The position numbers and the translations under genes were made by a program. DNA of 64,000 nt from JACRLW01 sp050181465 (GTDB lineage: Bacteria; Planctomycetota; UBA1135; UBA2386): NCBI GenBank assembly GCA_050181465.1, contig JBFXDD010000004.1:124001-188000 (forward strand), written 5' to 3'. The notes below the pieces were generated by a model. The model saw only the letters and a list, made by a program, of their open reading frames with translations. It did no database searches and had not been told where the DNA came from. This document shows, piece after piece, positions 53,517 through 63,511 of this stretch; positions within the stretch are counted from its first letter, which is position 1; every line of letters starts with the position of its first letter.

Positions 53517-56506
53517 TTGCCGGCCGCGGCTCGCGCAGCTTCGACGTGCAGGCGATAGCGATCGCAGATCGCCAGCCGCTGCGTCTGCGGGGTCGCCGGC
53601 GAAATGACGCCGAAGTCCTCGCCGGTCGTGACCCGGAGCAGACGACCCGCCAGCGCGCGCAAGTGCGGTGGATCGAGCTCCATCGCCAAGCGAGTGAGTT
53701 CAGGGACTGCGAGTGCGCCCATGCCCGGAGCCAGATCGGCGGCCGTGAGGCTCGTCGAAACCTCGGCGCTCGCCAGGGCCTCGAGGAACCACTCGCCCTG
53801 CGTTCGCCCGCGCTGCGACTCCCACCAGGCTCGCAAGACCGCAGCGCGATCGTTCTCGGCGAAGACGTCACGACCCGTCGTTGCCGCGATCGCCGACACC
53901 GCACGCAGTCGGGACCGCTCGTCCTCCAAGAGCGCGAACTGCTCGGGCAGCGCTGCCGGATCCTGGAACTCACCGAGCGCCAGCGCAAACAGGCGCCGCG
54001 CGGTCGGGTCGGCGTCCTTCAGGTGTGGTCGCATCGCGGGAGCGGCCAGCTTGTCGCCTTGCTGACGCAGCATCTCGAGCGCAATCGATCCGAGTGCGTC
54101 GTCACCGCGCAGCACCACGACCTCGGCGAGCGCGTAGGCGGCTTCCGGATCGCGCAGGGCGCCGAGAGCGCGGACGAGCGCGATTCGATCGGATTCATCC
54201 GGGGTCGCCATCGCCCGACGCAGGACGTCGAACACACCGGGACCGCCGATCTGCCCCAACGCGACCCAAATCGTGCGACGCAGCCCGGCATCGAGCCCGT
54301 CGCGAGTGAGCGCCTGGATCAGGACGTCACGACTCTGCGGTGCTCGCAACGCGCCGAGCGAGCGCACCGCGAGCATGCGCAGCTCGAGGGTCTCGGCGTC
54401 CGCACTCGCAATCCGCTCGAGGATCGGCGCCGCTCGCAGATCGCGCAAGCGACCGACTTCGATCATGGCGACGCGTCGCACTGCCGGTGAGGCGGCTTCG
54501 AGGCACTCGAGAAGTCGCTCCGGACCCAGCAACGCGAAGACTCGCGGCAACACCGGCTCCTTCGCGAGGCCCTGTTCGTCCGCTGCCCGGGCGGCCTCGA
54601 CCGCCTCGCGCCAAGTGCTCTCGTCGGGCGCGACCATGGCGAGTTCCACCAGGCGGAAGGACGTCTCGTCCCAACTGCGATCCGCGGCGACCGCGGCGAG
54701 GAGGGCCTTGCCGTCGGCGACCGTGAGCGTCTCGCGCAGCTTCGGCAACAACACGAGTTCGTCGAACGCGATGCGTCGACGAATCCCCTTCTCGCGCCCG
54801 AGCGCCGCGATCAAGCGACTCCGCGAACGGGCGGCACGGACGGCCGGGTCCGGATTCGCATCTCGCCACCGCAACTCGGCGCGCCACCATGCCTCCTCGT
54901 CGGGCTCGGCGACAGGATCGCGCCAGAGCTGCCAATACTGCGCGCGCGCCGAAGTCATGAGCCGCGCCGCGAGTCGATCGAGGACGACCGAGGGGGTCGC
55001 CGGGTCGGTCACGACCCGCGCCGCGCCGATCCGCAATTCCAAACTCCGCGGGTCACGTTCGCCCGTGCTCTGCGAAGGGCGCATGAATCCGGCCGTCTTC
55101 AGCGCGTCGACCAGCTCCGTCACGTCGCCGTCGGTGAGCAGGAACTCGAAACCCTGCTCCGGAGCTTGCGCTGGAGCATCGACACCTCGGAGCACCAATG
55201 GCACCTCGCTGCCGCGCCAATGCAACGCCACCAGCGAGGCGTTCGTCGCATCGATGGTCGCCGCCCGACGAGTGCCGACGAACGGAGTCGTCGAGGCGGA
55301 CGCCGTCGCGATCTCGCCGAACCATTGCCGCCACGCCAGCGGCGAGACTCCGAGGTCGCGTCCCGCGAACCGGACCAGCCGCGGCAAGGCCAGGCCCTTG
55401 AGGCGTGAGAGATGGGGAATGAACACGGACGGCGCCGCGACGTCGACAAGAGCTGCGAGCACCGCTTGGTCGCGATAGCGATCGCCGCCCAGGTCGTCCG
55501 ACGCCATGGCGAGGTCGCAGAGCCCCATCGCCACCGCGCAGCGCTGGAACGGGTCCGGCATGTCGATTTCCGCCAGGAGCGGCTCGCGCATCGCCTCGGT
55601 CCACGGCATGCGGGCGGGGTCGGCGTCGGCCAGCGCGGCGAGAACGACCGCGGCGTAGCCGAACGCGCGACCGTTCGCAGGTTGCGCGAGGATCGAACGC
55701 AGGTCGTCGACATGGTCCGGTCCGTGTGCGATCAACGCCTCGACGGCCGCGTCGGCCACGAGCGAGTCTTCGCCGAGGGCAATCACCAGTCGCTCACGAG
55801 CCTTGGCCTCGCCGGGGAATGCGCCGAGCAGTCGCACGGACTTGATCCGCACGTCGCCCTGCGAACCCCGCGAGAGATCGAGAACGCGGTCGAGATCCTC
55901 CGGCCGAAGCCGAGTTGCGAGCAATCGCTCGGCGTGGAACCGCACGGGAGCGCGACTGGACACCAGGCAGGCGAACAAACGATCGTTCGCCGCTTCCTGC
56001 GCCAGCAGTGCCAGGGTCTCCAACGCAGCATCGGTCGAACTGCCGAACGAGCGAGTGAGCAGCAGATACTCGAGCTCGCGCACGTGCTCCGCCCCACCGT
56101 GGCGAGCCAGGACTCGCAGCGCGCCATACGCGATGTCGGCATCGGCCGCGCGAAGCATGGCGAGCGATCGCTCGGGGAGCTGATCGAACTCGTGGGCGAG
56201 CGCATCGAGCGTCGCCGACTCGCGGCTCTGCCCGAGATGCAGGCTGCGTCGGAGCTGGCTGACCCCGTGAGCGAAGTTCTGGGCAGTGCGCGCGTCCGGA
56301 TCCTGCGGCGCCGTCGATCCCGCGCGCTGCGGAACTCCGCGAGTCCGCGGCAGGACCAATTCGCCGTCGCCATGGACCACGCGCGTGCGTGGAATCGAGA
56401 AGGTCTCGTCGACTTCGACCTCATACTTCTTCGGCGGTGGACCCTGCTGGAAGGCAGAGGCGTCGACACTCGATGCGAGTACGGTAAGGGCGATCGACAG
56501 GAGCAT
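53513..56506 (-). CDS. Large secreted HEAT-repeat protein
   Basis: 997 residues. The ATG at 56506 gives a hydrophobic N terminus (LLSIALTVLASSVDASA); the frame extends further upstream without a better start. HEAT/armadillo-like helical repeats fill the first 350 and last 350 residues (IAYGALRVLARHGG; LRMLAVRSLGALRAPQS; LRRTIWVALGQIGGPGVFD). Residues about 400-560 are less repetitive. A scaffold role outside the cytoplasm is inferred. The stop overlaps the next small gene. Confidence 0.78.
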   Translation of the reverse strand: MLLSIALTVLASSVDASAFQQGPPPKKYEVEVDETFSIPRTRVVHGDGELVLPRTRGVPQRAGSTAPQDPDARTAQNFAHGVSQLRRSLHLGQSRESATLDALAHEFDQLPERSLAMLRAADADIAYGALRVLARHGGAEHVRELEYLLLTRSFGSSTDAALETLALLAQEAANDRLFACLVSSRAPVRFHAERLLATRLRPEDLDRVLDLSRGSQGDVRIKSVRLLGAFPGEAKARERLVIALGEDSLVADAAVEALIAHGPDHVDDLRSILAQPANGRAFGYAAVVLAALADADPARMPWTEAMREPLLAEIDMPDPFQRCAVAMGLCDLAMASDDLGGDRYRDQAVLAALVDVAAPSVFIPHLSRLKGLALPRLVRFAGRDLGVSPLAWRQWFGEIATASASTTPFVGTRRAATIDATNASLVALHWRGSEVPLVLRGVDAPAQAPEQGFEFLLTDGDVTELVDALKTAGFMRPSQSTGERDPRSLELRIGAARVVTDPATPSVVLDRLAARLMTSARAQYWQLWRDPVAEPDEEAWWRAELRWRDANPDPAVRAARSRSRLIAALGREKGIRRRIAFDELVLLPKLRETLTVADGKALLAAVAADRSWDETSFRLVELAMVAPDESTWREAVEAARAADEQGLAKEPVLPRVFALLGPERLLECLEAASPAVRRVAMIEVGRLRDLRAAPILERIASADAETLELRMLAVRSLGALRAPQSRDVLIQALTRDGLDAGLRRTIWVALGQIGGPGVFDVLRRAMATPDESDRIALVRALGALRDPEAAYALAEVVVLRGDDALGSIALEMLRQQGDKLAAPAMRPHLKDADPTARRLFALALGEFQDPAALPEQFALLEDERSRLRAVSAIAATTGRDVFAENDRAAVLRAWWESQRGRTQGEWFLEALASAEVSTSLTAADLAPGMGALAVPELTRLAMELDPPHLRALAGRLLRVTTGEDFGVISPATPQTQRLAICDRYRLHVEAARAAAGK

Positions 56507-56690
56507 GGCAACGGAGACGGTCGCGAGCCGCAGGGGAGGCTTGCGGCAACGAGGACTCGGGGGCGAATCCGGACGGCGCGGATCATAGCGAGACCCTCGT
56601 CCGGCGCGCGCTCGGAACCCGGACCGGTGCGCTCCGTAGCCGCACCCGACTCTTGGCCAGGCCGCGAATCGGCGGCATTCTCGAATCCTC

Positions 56691-57116
56691 ATGAGCAAGC
56701 CGACCAAGCGCATCTTCCGCGCCGTTCTCTTCCTCGGGCTGATCGGCTTCGTCGCGATCCAGTTCGTCCCAGTCGATCGGACCAACCCAGCGGTGGTCGA
56801 GACCTTCGCCGGCGACCCTGAGCTCATGGCGGTCCTTCGTCGGTCCTGCTGGGACTGCCACTCGAACGAGACGGTCTGGCCCTGGTACTCCTACATCGCG
56901 CCCATGTCGTGGCTGATCGCCGACCACGTGCACGAGGGCCGTGAAGCGCTGAACTTCTCCGACTGGGACGATTCGGATCTCGACGACGTGCGCGAGGAGA
57001 GCAACAAGGAAGTGCGGAAAGGCCAGATGCCGATGCCGAGCTATCTGATCCTGCACTCCGACGCCAAGCTCAGCGACGCCGACAAGCAGATCTTCGAGCG
57101 CTGGGCGAAGCAGTGA
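56691..57116 (+). CDS. Haem-binding domain (Haem_bd) membrane protein
   Basis: 141 residues. One membrane segment (AVLFLGLIGFVAIQFV) leads to a periplasmic domain with a single c-type haem site CWDCHSNETVWPWYS, followed by MSWLIADHVHEGREALNFSDW and ending with SDADKQIFERWAK. This matches the Haem_bd (DUF4405-unrelated, PF14376-type) family, found beside c-type oxidases and unknown enzymes. Its electron partner is not encoded nearby. It converges on the sulfotransferase gene. Confidence 0.88.
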   Translation: MSKPTKRIFRAVLFLGLIGFVAIQFVPVDRTNPAVVETFAGDPELMAVLRRSCWDCHSNETVWPWYSYIAPMSWLIADHVHEGREALNFSDWDDSDLDDVREESNKEVRKGQMPMPSYLILHSDAKLSDADKQIFERWAKQ

Positions 57117-57122
57117 TCGCGC

Positions 57123-58919
57123 TCAGCGCGGGCCGAGCGCTTCGAGGAGCGGCGCGAGTTGCATCTCGTAGCGCCGCCACACTCCGAGCGACGATCGGAA
57201 CAGCGGCTGCCTGACCTGAGCGAGGCTCGCGGTTCGCACCACGCGCTGGGTCTCGAAGAAGCGCAGACAGCGCTCGTCGAACTCCAAGCCCAGGAACGCC
57301 AACAAGCGCCGGACTTCGCCCTCGAAGTCGTCGAGCAGGACCTCGTAGCGCACCTCATGGAACTGCTGCGGTGCCAGGACCGCACGCCAGTGTGCCATCA
57401 TCTCCTCGTACAATAGGTAGTACTGCCCGAGCTCGCGCAGGTCGTAGGCGAACGGTTGCTCGCCGGCAAAGGTGTGGCGGAAGATCGAATAGCAGTTGTC
57501 GCGCGCGTCACGGATGCAGTGCACGATGCGCGCCTGCGGCAGCATCGACGCGATCAAGCCGCAATACGGGAAGTTGTTGGGCAGCTTGTCGACGATCCGC
57601 GCGGCCGTCGGCGCGAGCGGTCGCACGCGAGCGAGGTATTCCCGTGCCGCGCTCCGGTACTCATCCACTTTGGCGGCGCGCGCGCCCGCGTCTTCGACGC
57701 GCATCAGCGTGGGGTGGCTCTTGTGGATGGTCTCCACATGGGTCAGCTCGCCGGCTCCGAAGGCGAGCGGATGTGAGGCGATGATCTGCTCGATGAGTGT
57801 GGTGCCGGAACGGGGCATCCCCAGCACGAAGACCATCGTCGCATCCCCTTCACCTCCGTCGCGCACCGCCTCGATGTTCGCGCGCGGGAATGCCGCGCGT
57901 AGCCGCGCGAACTCGTCGCGCGCGCGATCGACACTCCAGTCGATCGAGGTCCGCTTCAGCGCGTTCGCGCGCACCAGGAGTTCGAACGCTCGCTCGTCTT
58001 GACCGACCTCGCCGTAGACCTTCGCGAGCGCGAAGAGGATCTCTTCCGGGGCGATCGGGGTACCAGTCGGCGACTCGAGCGCGCGCTCGAGCCAAGCGAC
58101 GTCCTCGTCGACCGCATCACCCTTGCGGTAGGTCTGTGACAAGCACAAGGAGACGCGGACGTGTGGATCGTTCGGCGCGAGGTCGCGGGCAACCCGATAG
58201 GCCGCGTGCGCTTCCGCCATTCGGCCCGACTCTCGGAGCACCTGCCCGAGGTTCATGTGGCCGGCGAATTGCGTCGGTGACATCTGGATGACCCGATGGA
58301 AACACTCCACTGCGCGATCCACGTTCTCGCGAGCACGCGCGATGTTGCCGGCGGTGTTCCACACCTCCGGGATCCCTGGCGCGGCAGCGAGAGCCCGCTC
58401 GATGAGCGCGGTGGCGTGGTCCAACTCCAGGGAACCCAGAGCCTGTAGTGCCAGGTTGTGCAGCGCACGCGCATGGTTGGGGTCGAGTGCCAGGACTTGC
58501 TCGTACAGCTCCTTGGCTTTCGCCACATCGCCGAGACGCTCGCTCGCCAGAGCCAGGTTGACCAGGTACTGCGTGTTGCGCGGCTCGAGCTTGCACGCCT
58601 TCTGATAGGAAGCCCGCGCAGCAGCGAACTCGCCGCGCGCGTACTCGATGTTGCCCTTGGTCTGCTGGAGCTGCGCGCGCGCCGGATCGAGCTTGATCGC
58701 CTTGCCGATCGACTCGAGGGCATCTTTCGTGCGCCCGAGACTCGACAGAGCACTCGCCAGACACCAATGCGCGTCGACCGAGTTTCGGTCGAGCTTCAGT
58801 GCGGCTCGGAAGTGCGGCTCGGCCTCTTTGGCGCGACCGGCGCGCAGGGCGACGAGGCCTTTCTCGATCAGTTGTCGTGCACCGCCGCCGAAGGCGGGAC
58901 CTTTGTTGCCGTGGATCAT
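57123..58919 (-). CDS. TPR-repeat sulfotransferase
   Basis: 598 residues. Tetratricopeptide repeats fill about 1-270 (AEPHFRAALKLDRNSVDAHW; NHARALHNLALQALGSLELD). A sulfotransferase domain follows from about 350: FVLGMPRSGTTLIEQIIASH binds the PAPS 5'-phosphosulfate, and CIRDARDNCYSIFRHTF the 3'-phosphate. The fusion is common in planctomycetes and proteobacteria; targets are peptides or glycans. The start is at 58919 (MIHGNKGPAFGGG). Confidence 0.92.
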   Translation of the reverse strand: MIHGNKGPAFGGGARQLIEKGLVALRAGRAKEAEPHFRAALKLDRNSVDAHWCLASALSSLGRTKDALESIGKAIKLDPARAQLQQTKGNIEYARGEFAAARASYQKACKLEPRNTQYLVNLALASERLGDVAKAKELYEQVLALDPNHARALHNLALQALGSLELDHATALIERALAAAPGIPEVWNTAGNIARARENVDRAVECFHRVIQMSPTQFAGHMNLGQVLRESGRMAEAHAAYRVARDLAPNDPHVRVSLCLSQTYRKGDAVDEDVAWLERALESPTGTPIAPEEILFALAKVYGEVGQDERAFELLVRANALKRTSIDWSVDRARDEFARLRAAFPRANIEAVRDGGEGDATMVFVLGMPRSGTTLIEQIIASHPLAFGAGELTHVETIHKSHPTLMRVEDAGARAAKVDEYRSAAREYLARVRPLAPTAARIVDKLPNNFPYCGLIASMLPQARIVHCIRDARDNCYSIFRHTFAGEQPFAYDLRELGQYYLLYEEMMAHWRAVLAPQQFHEVRYEVLLDDFEGEVRRLLAFLGLEFDERCLRFFETQRVVRTASLAQVRQPLFRSSLGVWRRYEMQLAPLLEALGPR

Positions 58920-59023
58920 CGATTGCGAGTCCCTATCCTCGCCTAAGGAAGCGTCGCCGTCAGTTCGAAATCGAGTAGCTTCGAAGGACCGCCCCCGATC
59001 GTAACGATCGATCGCCGAGCCCC

Positions 59024-59218
59024 ATGACCTACCAGCCCACCGAGTCCCTGCTGCAACTCGTCGACGCCTGTCGCGAGTGGAACCGTTCCGATGATCCGGA
59101 TGCCCGCGACGCCGCGCGCCGCGATGCCGTCGAAGCCCTCGAGGAACTACTCGATTGGATTCGCGGCGGGGAGGACCTTCCGAATCCCGACGGCGTGCGC
59201 GGCCACCTCGATACCTGA
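59024..59218 (+). CDS. Small acidic protein, unknown
   Basis: 64 residues: MTYQPTESLLQLVDACREW, then a charged helix (AARRDAVEALEELLDWIRGG). No signal peptide or domain. It is divergent from the sulfotransferase gene. Regular third-position GC and a helical amphipathic pattern favour a real gene, but it is short. Confidence 0.5.
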   Translation: MTYQPTESLLQLVDACREWNRSDDPDARDAARRDAVEALEELLDWIRGGEDLPNPDGVRGHLDT

Positions 59219-59316
59219 TCGGGCGGAGCCCCCTGCCCGGCGACCCCAGTCGGGCAACGCCCACACAAGCGCCGACTTCCGCATCCTCGGTCGCGACTGG
59301 GAAATCGTTGAGGGCC

Positions 59317-59496
59317 AGCCCGGACTCTTCGTGAGCGTCGTCGCGAGATCGCCGCAGGTCGATGTCCGGCAAGGAGCTGCGTCGGTCGACGACCGAAGCG
59401 TAGCTGTCGCTACGCTGCCAGGGAGGAGCCGACGTAGCGACGCAGTCGGGCGCGAGATGTGGCGATCGCAGCAGACGTTCACGGAGAGTTCGGGCC
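59317..59496 (+). repeat. 180-bp palindromic repeat, copy 7
   Basis: Complete unit, first of a tandem pair. Outer ends read AGCCCGGACTCTTCGTGAGC and CACGGAGAGTTCGGGCC; relative to copy 1 the two arms have changed together. Confidence 0.92.
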
Positions 59497-59676
59497 AGCC
59501 CGGACTCTTCGTGAGCGTCGTCGCGAGATCGCCGCAGGTCGATGCCCGGCAAGGAGCTGCGTCGGTCGACGACCGAAGCGTAGCTGTAGCTACGCTGCCA
59601 GGGAGGAGCCGACGTAGCGACGAAGTCGGGCGCGAGATGTGGCGATCGCAGCAGACGTTCACGGAGAGTCCGGGCT
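59497..59676 (+). repeat. 180-bp palindromic repeat, copy 8
   Basis: Second unit of the pair, directly abutting copy 7 with no spacer and differing by a few bases. It ends at CGGGCTAG, 25 bases before the start of the subtilase gene. Confidence 0.92.
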
Positions 59677-59688
59677 AGTATGCGGAGC

Positions 59689-59693
59689 GGAGG
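59689..59693 (+). promoter_or_regulatory. Shine-Dalgarno that sets the subtilase start
   Basis: GGAGG lies seven bases before the TTG at 59701, while the ATG at 59680 has only repeat sequence before it. This favours the TTG start. Confidence 0.6.
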
Positions 59694-59700
59694 TTTCCTC

Positions 59701-61755
59701 TTGCTCTCGAACAAACTCGTCCCTGCCGTCCTGACGGCATCTCTTCTCGCCGGTGGTTTCCTCGCGGAGCGCTCGCCCGCACAGGCCACCAGTCCACGGG
59801 CCGCGTCCTCGCCCAGCGAGACCGCAGCCGCACAAGTCCGACTCCTCGACGCGATTCGCGCCGAGCGCGCGCGGGCCTTCGTTGCGATCCCACAGGAGCG
59901 CGAGTTCTCCGGCCGCATGATCGTGCGGCCGCTGCAGCGCGACGCGCTCGCCGTTGCAGGTCTCGGCGCCGTTGCGGAAGCGATTCGCGCCGTCGCATTG
60001 CGTGAGATCGCGCGATTCGGCCCGCTTCGCCACATCGCAGCGACCGACGAGTATCTCGTCGACGTGCCTGCCGGCAGCGAAGCCGCCGTGGCCGCCGCAC
60101 TGCTCGACACCTTCGCGTTCCAGTACGCGGAACCCGATTGGACTCTGTATCCCATCGGCTGCCCGAACGACCCGCTGTTCTCACAACAGTGGCACCACCA
60201 GGCCAATCGCATGCAGTCTTGCGACGGCTGGGACCTGCACACCGGCAATCCATCGGTCTCGGTCGGAATTTGCGACACCGGCGTGTTGACCACGCACGAA
60301 GACCTGCAGTTGCATCGACTCGAAGGCTACAACGCCGTCGATCAGCGTTGGGAGTCGGCCGGCGGTGCGATCAGCCCCGTCCATCCGCACGGCACTCAGA
60401 CGACCGGCTGTGCCGCCGCGAACGGCGACAACGGCAAGGGTGTCGCAGGTGTCGGCTGGAACCTCTCGCATCGGATGATGCGAGTCTCCAACGTGAGCAC
60501 CGGCAGCGCTTCGCTGAGCGTGTTGCAGCACGCCGCGCGTACGTCGATCGAGAGCGGCGACAAGGTCGCGAGCGTCAGCTACAGCGGTCCCGACAACAGC
60601 TCGAACCTCACCACCGCGACGTACATCAAGTCGATCGGCGGCCTGTTGGTGTGGGCCGCAGGCAACGACAACCGCAACCTGACCTTCGGCAATCGTGACA
60701 ACGATGACCTGATCGTCGCGGGCGCGACCGACCAGAACGACGCCAAAGCCTCGTTCTCCGCCTACGGCAACTTCGTCGATGTCGTCGCACCGGGCGTCGG
60801 TGTCGCGACGACGAACTCGAGCAGCACGACCAGCTACGCCGCCGTGAACGGCACCAGCTTCGCGTGCCCGCTGACCGCAGGTCTCTGTGCTCTGATCTGG
60901 TCGCGCAATCCCGGCCTTTCCCCGGATCAGGTCGAGGCCATCCTCAAGGGCTCCAGTGACGACATCGGAGCGACCGGCGTCGACAGCACCTTCGGCTACG
61001 GCCGCATCAACGTCTTCGACGCGATGGTGCAAGCAGGCGGCGGCGGCGGCTCCGCCCCGGTGGCGAACTTCAGCGCGACACCGACGAGCGGAACCTCGCC
61101 GTTGACGGTCGTCTTCAGCGACCTGTCGAGCAACGCGCCCACGAGCTGGAGCTGGAGCTTCGGCGACGGCGGTAACTCGACGGCGCAGAACCCGAGCCAC
61201 GTCTACACCGCCGCGGGCATCTACACGGTCACCCTCACCGCCGCCAATGCGTTCGGCTCGGATGCCGAGACCAAGGTCGGCTACATCAATGTCACTGCGG
61301 GCGGCGGAGAAGTGCAGATCGCCTTCGACGGCTTCGAGAGCGGCAACTTCACGGGCGGGACCGGCTGGGCCGCGGGTTGGGCGGCATCGGGCGACGTCTC
61401 GCTGCTCACGTCCGGTGCCGCGACCGGCACGCGGGTCGCCAGACTGCGCCGCGGCAACGGCCTCCTGCGCCGGCAGGTGAATCTGAGCGGAGTGACCGGC
61501 GCCAAGCTGATCTTCAACGCCCGCTTCAACTCCTTCGAGAGTTCGGACACCCTCGCGGTCCGCTACAGCACCAACGGCTCGACGTTCACCACGCTGCGGA
61601 CCTTCGTGAACGGTGAGGACGACAACGTCTATCGCCGTTACGAGCTGCCATTGAGCAGCGTCTCGAGCACGGTCGTCATCGAGTTCGACGCCAACATGAG
61701 CGCGACGAACGACCAAGCCTACGTCGACGACGTCGAGGTCCGCGGCACCCGCTGA
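59701..61755 (+). CDS. Secreted subtilisin-like protease with PKD domain
   Basis: 684 residues from a TTG start. After a signal peptide (AVLTASLLAGGFLAERSPAQA) and a propeptide-like segment, a peptidase S8 domain spans about 165-440: Asp in GICDTGVLTTHED, His in HPHGTQTTG, Ser in NGTSFACPLTAG. A PKD domain follows (about 450-535; WSWSFGDGGNSTAQNPSHVY), then a C-terminal beta-sandwich (570-684). It should act outside the cell on proteins. An ATG at 59680 would add seven residues. The ankyrin gene starts immediately after its stop. Confidence 0.93.
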   Translation: MLSNKLVPAVLTASLLAGGFLAERSPAQATSPRAASSPSETAAAQVRLLDAIRAERARAFVAIPQEREFSGRMIVRPLQRDALAVAGLGAVAEAIRAVALREIARFGPLRHIAATDEYLVDVPAGSEAAVAAALLDTFAFQYAEPDWTLYPIGCPNDPLFSQQWHHQANRMQSCDGWDLHTGNPSVSVGICDTGVLTTHEDLQLHRLEGYNAVDQRWESAGGAISPVHPHGTQTTGCAAANGDNGKGVAGVGWNLSHRMMRVSNVSTGSASLSVLQHAARTSIESGDKVASVSYSGPDNSSNLTTATYIKSIGGLLVWAAGNDNRNLTFGNRDNDDLIVAGATDQNDAKASFSAYGNFVDVVAPGVGVATTNSSSTTSYAAVNGTSFACPLTAGLCALIWSRNPGLSPDQVEAILKGSSDDIGATGVDSTFGYGRINVFDAMVQAGGGGGSAPVANFSATPTSGTSPLTVVFSDLSSNAPTSWSWSFGDGGNSTAQNPSHVYTAAGIYTVTLTAANAFGSDAETKVGYINVTAGGGEVQIAFDGFESGNFTGGTGWAAGWAASGDVSLLTSGAATGTRVARLRRGNGLLRRQVNLSGVTGAKLIFNARFNSFESSDTLAVRYSTNGSTFTTLRTFVNGEDDNVYRRYELPLSSVSSTVVIEFDANMSATNDQAYVDDVEVRGTR

Positions 61756-62460
61756 ATGACTCCGCGAATCGAGCGCATCGCTGCGGGTCGCACCGACCTC
61801 GTCTTCGAGTTGGACGACGCCGCGCTGCGCTCGGCGATCGACGGCGCACCGCCGATCCGGTGGTGCGCCTACTACGGCGACGTCAGCGCGCTCCGTCATC
61901 TGTTGTCGCGCGGCGTCGACCTGCTCGATCTCGGCGACAACCTCGATCTCTCCGGCGCGGCGTTTCACGGCCATTGGCGGCTGTGCGCCTTCCTTCTCGA
62001 GCGCGGTGCCGATCCGCACTCGGCGGACCCGCGGACCGGAGAGACTCCGCTACACGCAGCGCTCTCGGTTCCTGGTCGTCCGCGTCACGGGAAGGCCGCA
62101 AGGGTCTTGATCGCAGCCGGCGCCGATCCGAATCGCCGCTGCGCGATCGGTGCGGAAACCGGCTCCTTCATGCGCGACGCTCGCACGCGCGGCGAGACGC
62201 CGTTGCACCGCGCCGCCGCGTTCGCGAGCGCGGCCACCATCGAAGGCCTGATCGCGGCGGGCGGCGATCTCACCGCGGTCGACGCGCACGGGGACACGCC
62301 CTTGAGCTGGGGCAGTTGGCATTGCCGCCCCGATGCCGTCTTGAAGCTGCTCTGCCACGGTCCTCATCGAATCCACCCCGCGCGCGATTCCCGCGCCGAC
62401 CACGGTCACGGCGTCAGCGCCATGGACGAGAACCTCGATGGCCAACCCACGGTCGACTGA
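61756..62460 (+). CDS. Ankyrin-repeat protein
   Basis: 234 residues, no signal peptide. Four to five ankyrin repeats are visible (RWCAYYGDVSALRHLLSRG; GHWRLCAFLLERGADPHSAD; GETPLHRAAAFASAATIEG; HGDTPLSWGSWHC). It probably binds a protein partner in the cytoplasm. The gene starts directly after the subtilase stop and overlaps the oxidoreductase start by 23 bases, so the three seem to form one operon. Confidence 0.87.
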   Translation: MTPRIERIAAGRTDLVFELDDAALRSAIDGAPPIRWCAYYGDVSALRHLLSRGVDLLDLGDNLDLSGAAFHGHWRLCAFLLERGADPHSADPRTGETPLHAALSVPGRPRHGKAARVLIAAGADPNRRCAIGAETGSFMRDARTRGETPLHRAAAFASAATIEGLIAAGGDLTAVDAHGDTPLSWGSWHCRPDAVLKLLCHGPHRIHPARDSRADHGHGVSAMDENLDGQPTVD

Positions 62461-63433
62461 ACACCTTCGCATCGTCGTTCGCCGCACCGGCGGGCCGGAG
62501 GCGCTCGAACTGGAAACGATTGCCACCGCTTCGCCCGGACCCGACGAGATCGCCGTGCGCGTTCGCGCCGTCGGCGTGAACTTCATCGACACCTACCACC
62601 GCAGTGGGCTGTACCCCTTGGCACTGCCGACCGGGATCGGCGGAGAGGCCGTCGGGGAAGTGACCGCGATCGGTGATCGGGTCGCCGAACTGCGCCCGGG
62701 CGACCGCGTCGCGCTCTACGGCGGACCGCCCGGCACCTATGCCGAACACATCGTACGACCGGCGCACACCGCGGTTCACGTGCCGGTCGATCTGGACGAC
62801 CAGCTCGTCGCCGCGGCATTCCTCAAGGGCCTGACGGCGGAATACCTCGTGCGCCGATGTCGACCGGTGCGGGAAGGCGATCGCGTGCTGTTCCATGCCG
62901 CCGCCGGCGGCGTCGGCTCCATCGCAGTGCAGTGGCTTCGTATCCTCGGCGCACGGGTCATGGGGACGGTCGGCAGCGAGAACAAGGCGGAGCTCGCTCG
63001 CGAACTCGGCTGCGAGGAGGTGGTCGTGACGTCGCGGGACGACTTCGTGGCGCGCGCGCGCGAGTGGACCGACGGGCGCGGCGTCGACGTCGTCTTCGAC
63101 TCGGTCGGGCGCGCCACCTTCGAGGGCTCGCTCGATTGCCTGAGGCCGCGCGGCATGCTCGTCAGCTTCGGCAACTCGTCGGGCAAACCGCCGCCGGTCG
63201 ATCCCATGCTGCTCGCGAAGAAGGGATCGCTCTTCCTCACCCGGCCGTCGCTGCACGACTACGTCCACGATCGCGCCGAATACCTGGCCGCCGCCGAAGC
63301 TCTCTTCGAACTGCTCCGCTCGCGACGCATCGCCGTCGCCGACCCGCTCCGCTTCCCCCTGCGCGAAGCTGCCGCCGCCCACCGCGCCATCGAGAGCCGC
63401 GCGACCACCGGGTCGATCGTCCTGATCCCCTGA
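62438..63433 (+). CDS. Quinone oxidoreductase (medium-chain, zinc-independent)
   Basis: 331 residues. Family signature GVNFIDTYHRSGLYP, NADPH loop HAAAGGVGSIAVQW, and the C-terminal EAAAAHRAIESRATTGSIVL match Qor/zeta-crystallin enzymes, which reduce quinones with NADPH in one-electron steps. Zinc-binding residues of alcohol dehydrogenases are absent, as expected. The ATG lies inside the ankyrin gene in another frame. Confidence 0.93.
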   Translation: MANPRSTEHLRIVVRRTGGPEALELETIATASPGPDEIAVRVRAVGVNFIDTYHRSGLYPLALPTGIGGEAVGEVTAIGDRVAELRPGDRVALYGGPPGTYAEHIVRPAHTAVHVPVDLDDQLVAAAFLKGLTAEYLVRRCRPVREGDRVLFHAAAGGVGSIAVQWLRILGARVMGTVGSENKAELARELGCEEVVVTSRDDFVARAREWTDGRGVDVVFDSVGRATFEGSLDCLRPRGMLVSFGNSSGKPPPVDPMLLAKKGSLFLTRPSLHDYVHDRAEYLAAAEALFELLRSRRIAVADPLRFPLREAAAAHRAIESRATTGSIVLIP

Positions 63434-63511
63434 CTGCCCAGACCCGAAGGCCGGCGCGATTCCCGCCGGACTCGCGGATTTCTCCTCCGCCGGCGCCAGG
63501 CCCCGACGGTC

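Noticed and set aside
59091..59678. Long open frame running through both tandem repeat copies (and similar frames at 587-1165 and on the reverse strand)
   Set aside because: The unit is 180 bases, a multiple of three, so frames stay open through tandem copies by default. The element is palindromic, open on both strands, and lacks a ribosome site; the inverted single copy has no matching gene.
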